A stretch of DNA of 64,000 bases, taken from positions 34,266,001 to 34,330,000 of the forward strand of contig NC_086182.1 in the NCBI RefSeq assembly GCF_023053635.1, written 5' to 3'. Numbering within the stretch: position 1 is the first letter of the stretch; the number at the start of each line of letters is the position of its first letter. Positions 63,241-64,000 of the stretch are shown one piece after another. The position numbers and the translations under genes were made by a program. The stretch comes from Elgaria multicarinata webbii. Its lineage: Eukaryota; Chordata; Lepidosauria; Squamata; Anguidae. The notes beneath the pieces were generated by a model. That model ran no database searches. It was not told the origin of the DNA and saw nothing but the letters and a program-made list of their open reading frames with translations.

Positions 63241-64000
63241 CCGGCACTCCCCTCACCCCCAACCACCACGGACATTGATTCTGGTGCTTCTCAGTTTCCT
63301 CCCAAACCCCCTTTTCTAGGACCAGCCCAGCCGCTGCGCTGGTTCCTCCAGTTCCTTCTGCTTAGAGTGATTTATAATGACCAGCCGATACCTGCAGAGG
63401 CTGAGGATGCTGCATGCCGCAGATGTTCCCGGTCCTTGGCAGGCTTCTGCTGGCATCCGGTCTGGACGGGAGCTGTACAAAATGGATGGCAAAAACTGTA
63501 CAAAAGAAAATTAATGTACAGGTGGGAGAGACGCGGTTTTGTGCAGCCACAGGACGGCCGTGCTCCTTCCCACCTCTGTGATCTCCTTGCAGATTTGTTT
63601 ACGCAAAAGACCATCTGCAGCTTGTTGGTGCTGCCGCTTTCTCTTTTCCGCCCTCAAAGAGAAAAGCCCTCTGCATCTCGCTCCCGGTATCTGTGGGCGC
63701 AGCTGGGAACGCTGCAAAGATTTCAGTATGGTCCCTGTTACTTTTTTCTCTTTGCCTGGTTCAAGCTGGGACTAGGAATCGCTATGCAAGAGCCTTCCTA
63801 TTTCGGACTCCGTTGCCCCCTTTCCCAAGTTCCCTGGTCTCTCACTGAGCCTTTCCCATCACTGCCCATCCAGCTGTCACCTCTCCTCTGTCACAGCCTC
63901 CCCTGCAGTTTTCTTCCCCCACAAATGCCTTGCCCAGGAACAACACGTGCACTGACTTTTGCAAAGGTCGCCCCACTGACATGAGACAAGGGGGTGTTCA
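63241..64000. other. Anonymous sequence with a 271-codon open frame
   Basis: A + frame stays open from 63169 (inside the SINE) to 63984. No domain recognised, start inside a repeat, and overlapping frames on the other strand; treated as non-coding unless transcript data say otherwise. Confidence 0.4.

Overview
This is vertebrate nuclear DNA, most likely from a squamate reptile. It is AT-rich and intron-like, crowded with simple repeats such as (ATT)n, and full of CR1, L2 and L3-like LINE ends, a tRNA-derived SINE, L1 remnants and many small hAT-type DNA transposons. That mix is typical of lizards, but I cannot name the species. No bacterial, phage or CRISPR features are present.

Only one host protein-coding segment is convincing. 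It is a single exon at 35307-35438 on the + strand, with a polypyrimidine tract and AG acceptor before it and a consensus GTGAGT donor after it. It carries the start codon and signal peptide of a kainate-type glutamate receptor subunit and best matches GRIK4 (KA1). If that is right, everything upstream is intergenic or 5' intron sequence, and everything after 35438 lies in the first coding-to-coding intron. The short leader contains a small uORF and a second uORF that overlaps the true start codon.

The rest is a repeat landscape. From 1 to 12 kb there are scattered MITEs, a SINE, an L1 scrap, two L2 tails, CR1 ends and long anonymous stretches. From 12 to 24 kb there are several L2 3' ends, a fold-back hAT element with exact 8-bp target duplications, an 80-bp duplicated anonymous segment, more CR1 and L3 ends, and a SINE. 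From 27 to 31 kb there is an L3 end nested in a MITE and an L2 reverse transcriptase frame of 408 codons. From 36 to 44 kb lies the densest nesting: two 123-bp palindromic hAT MITEs with perfect 8-bp target duplications, one of them inside another transposon's terminus; L3 with CR1 inside it and a further retroelement tail inside that; and a solo LTR inside an unclassified repeat, with an empty copy of the same repeat at 59 kb. From 44 to 64 kb there are further L2 and CR1 ends, four SINE copies, an L1 3' end, a GC-rich transposon-like block with a strong hairpin, and a doubled palindromic TTAA-flanked element.

I found no new enzymatic or defence system. The most useful observations are the GRIK4 leader with its overlapping uORF, the palindromic MITEs carrying a ZNF143/THAP11-like site, the fold-back hAT element studded with consensus splice donors, the doubled palindromic TTAA element, and several insertions that can be ordered in time from their target duplications. 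A few non-repetitive stretches with homeodomain or octamer motifs are candidate conserved regulatory elements.
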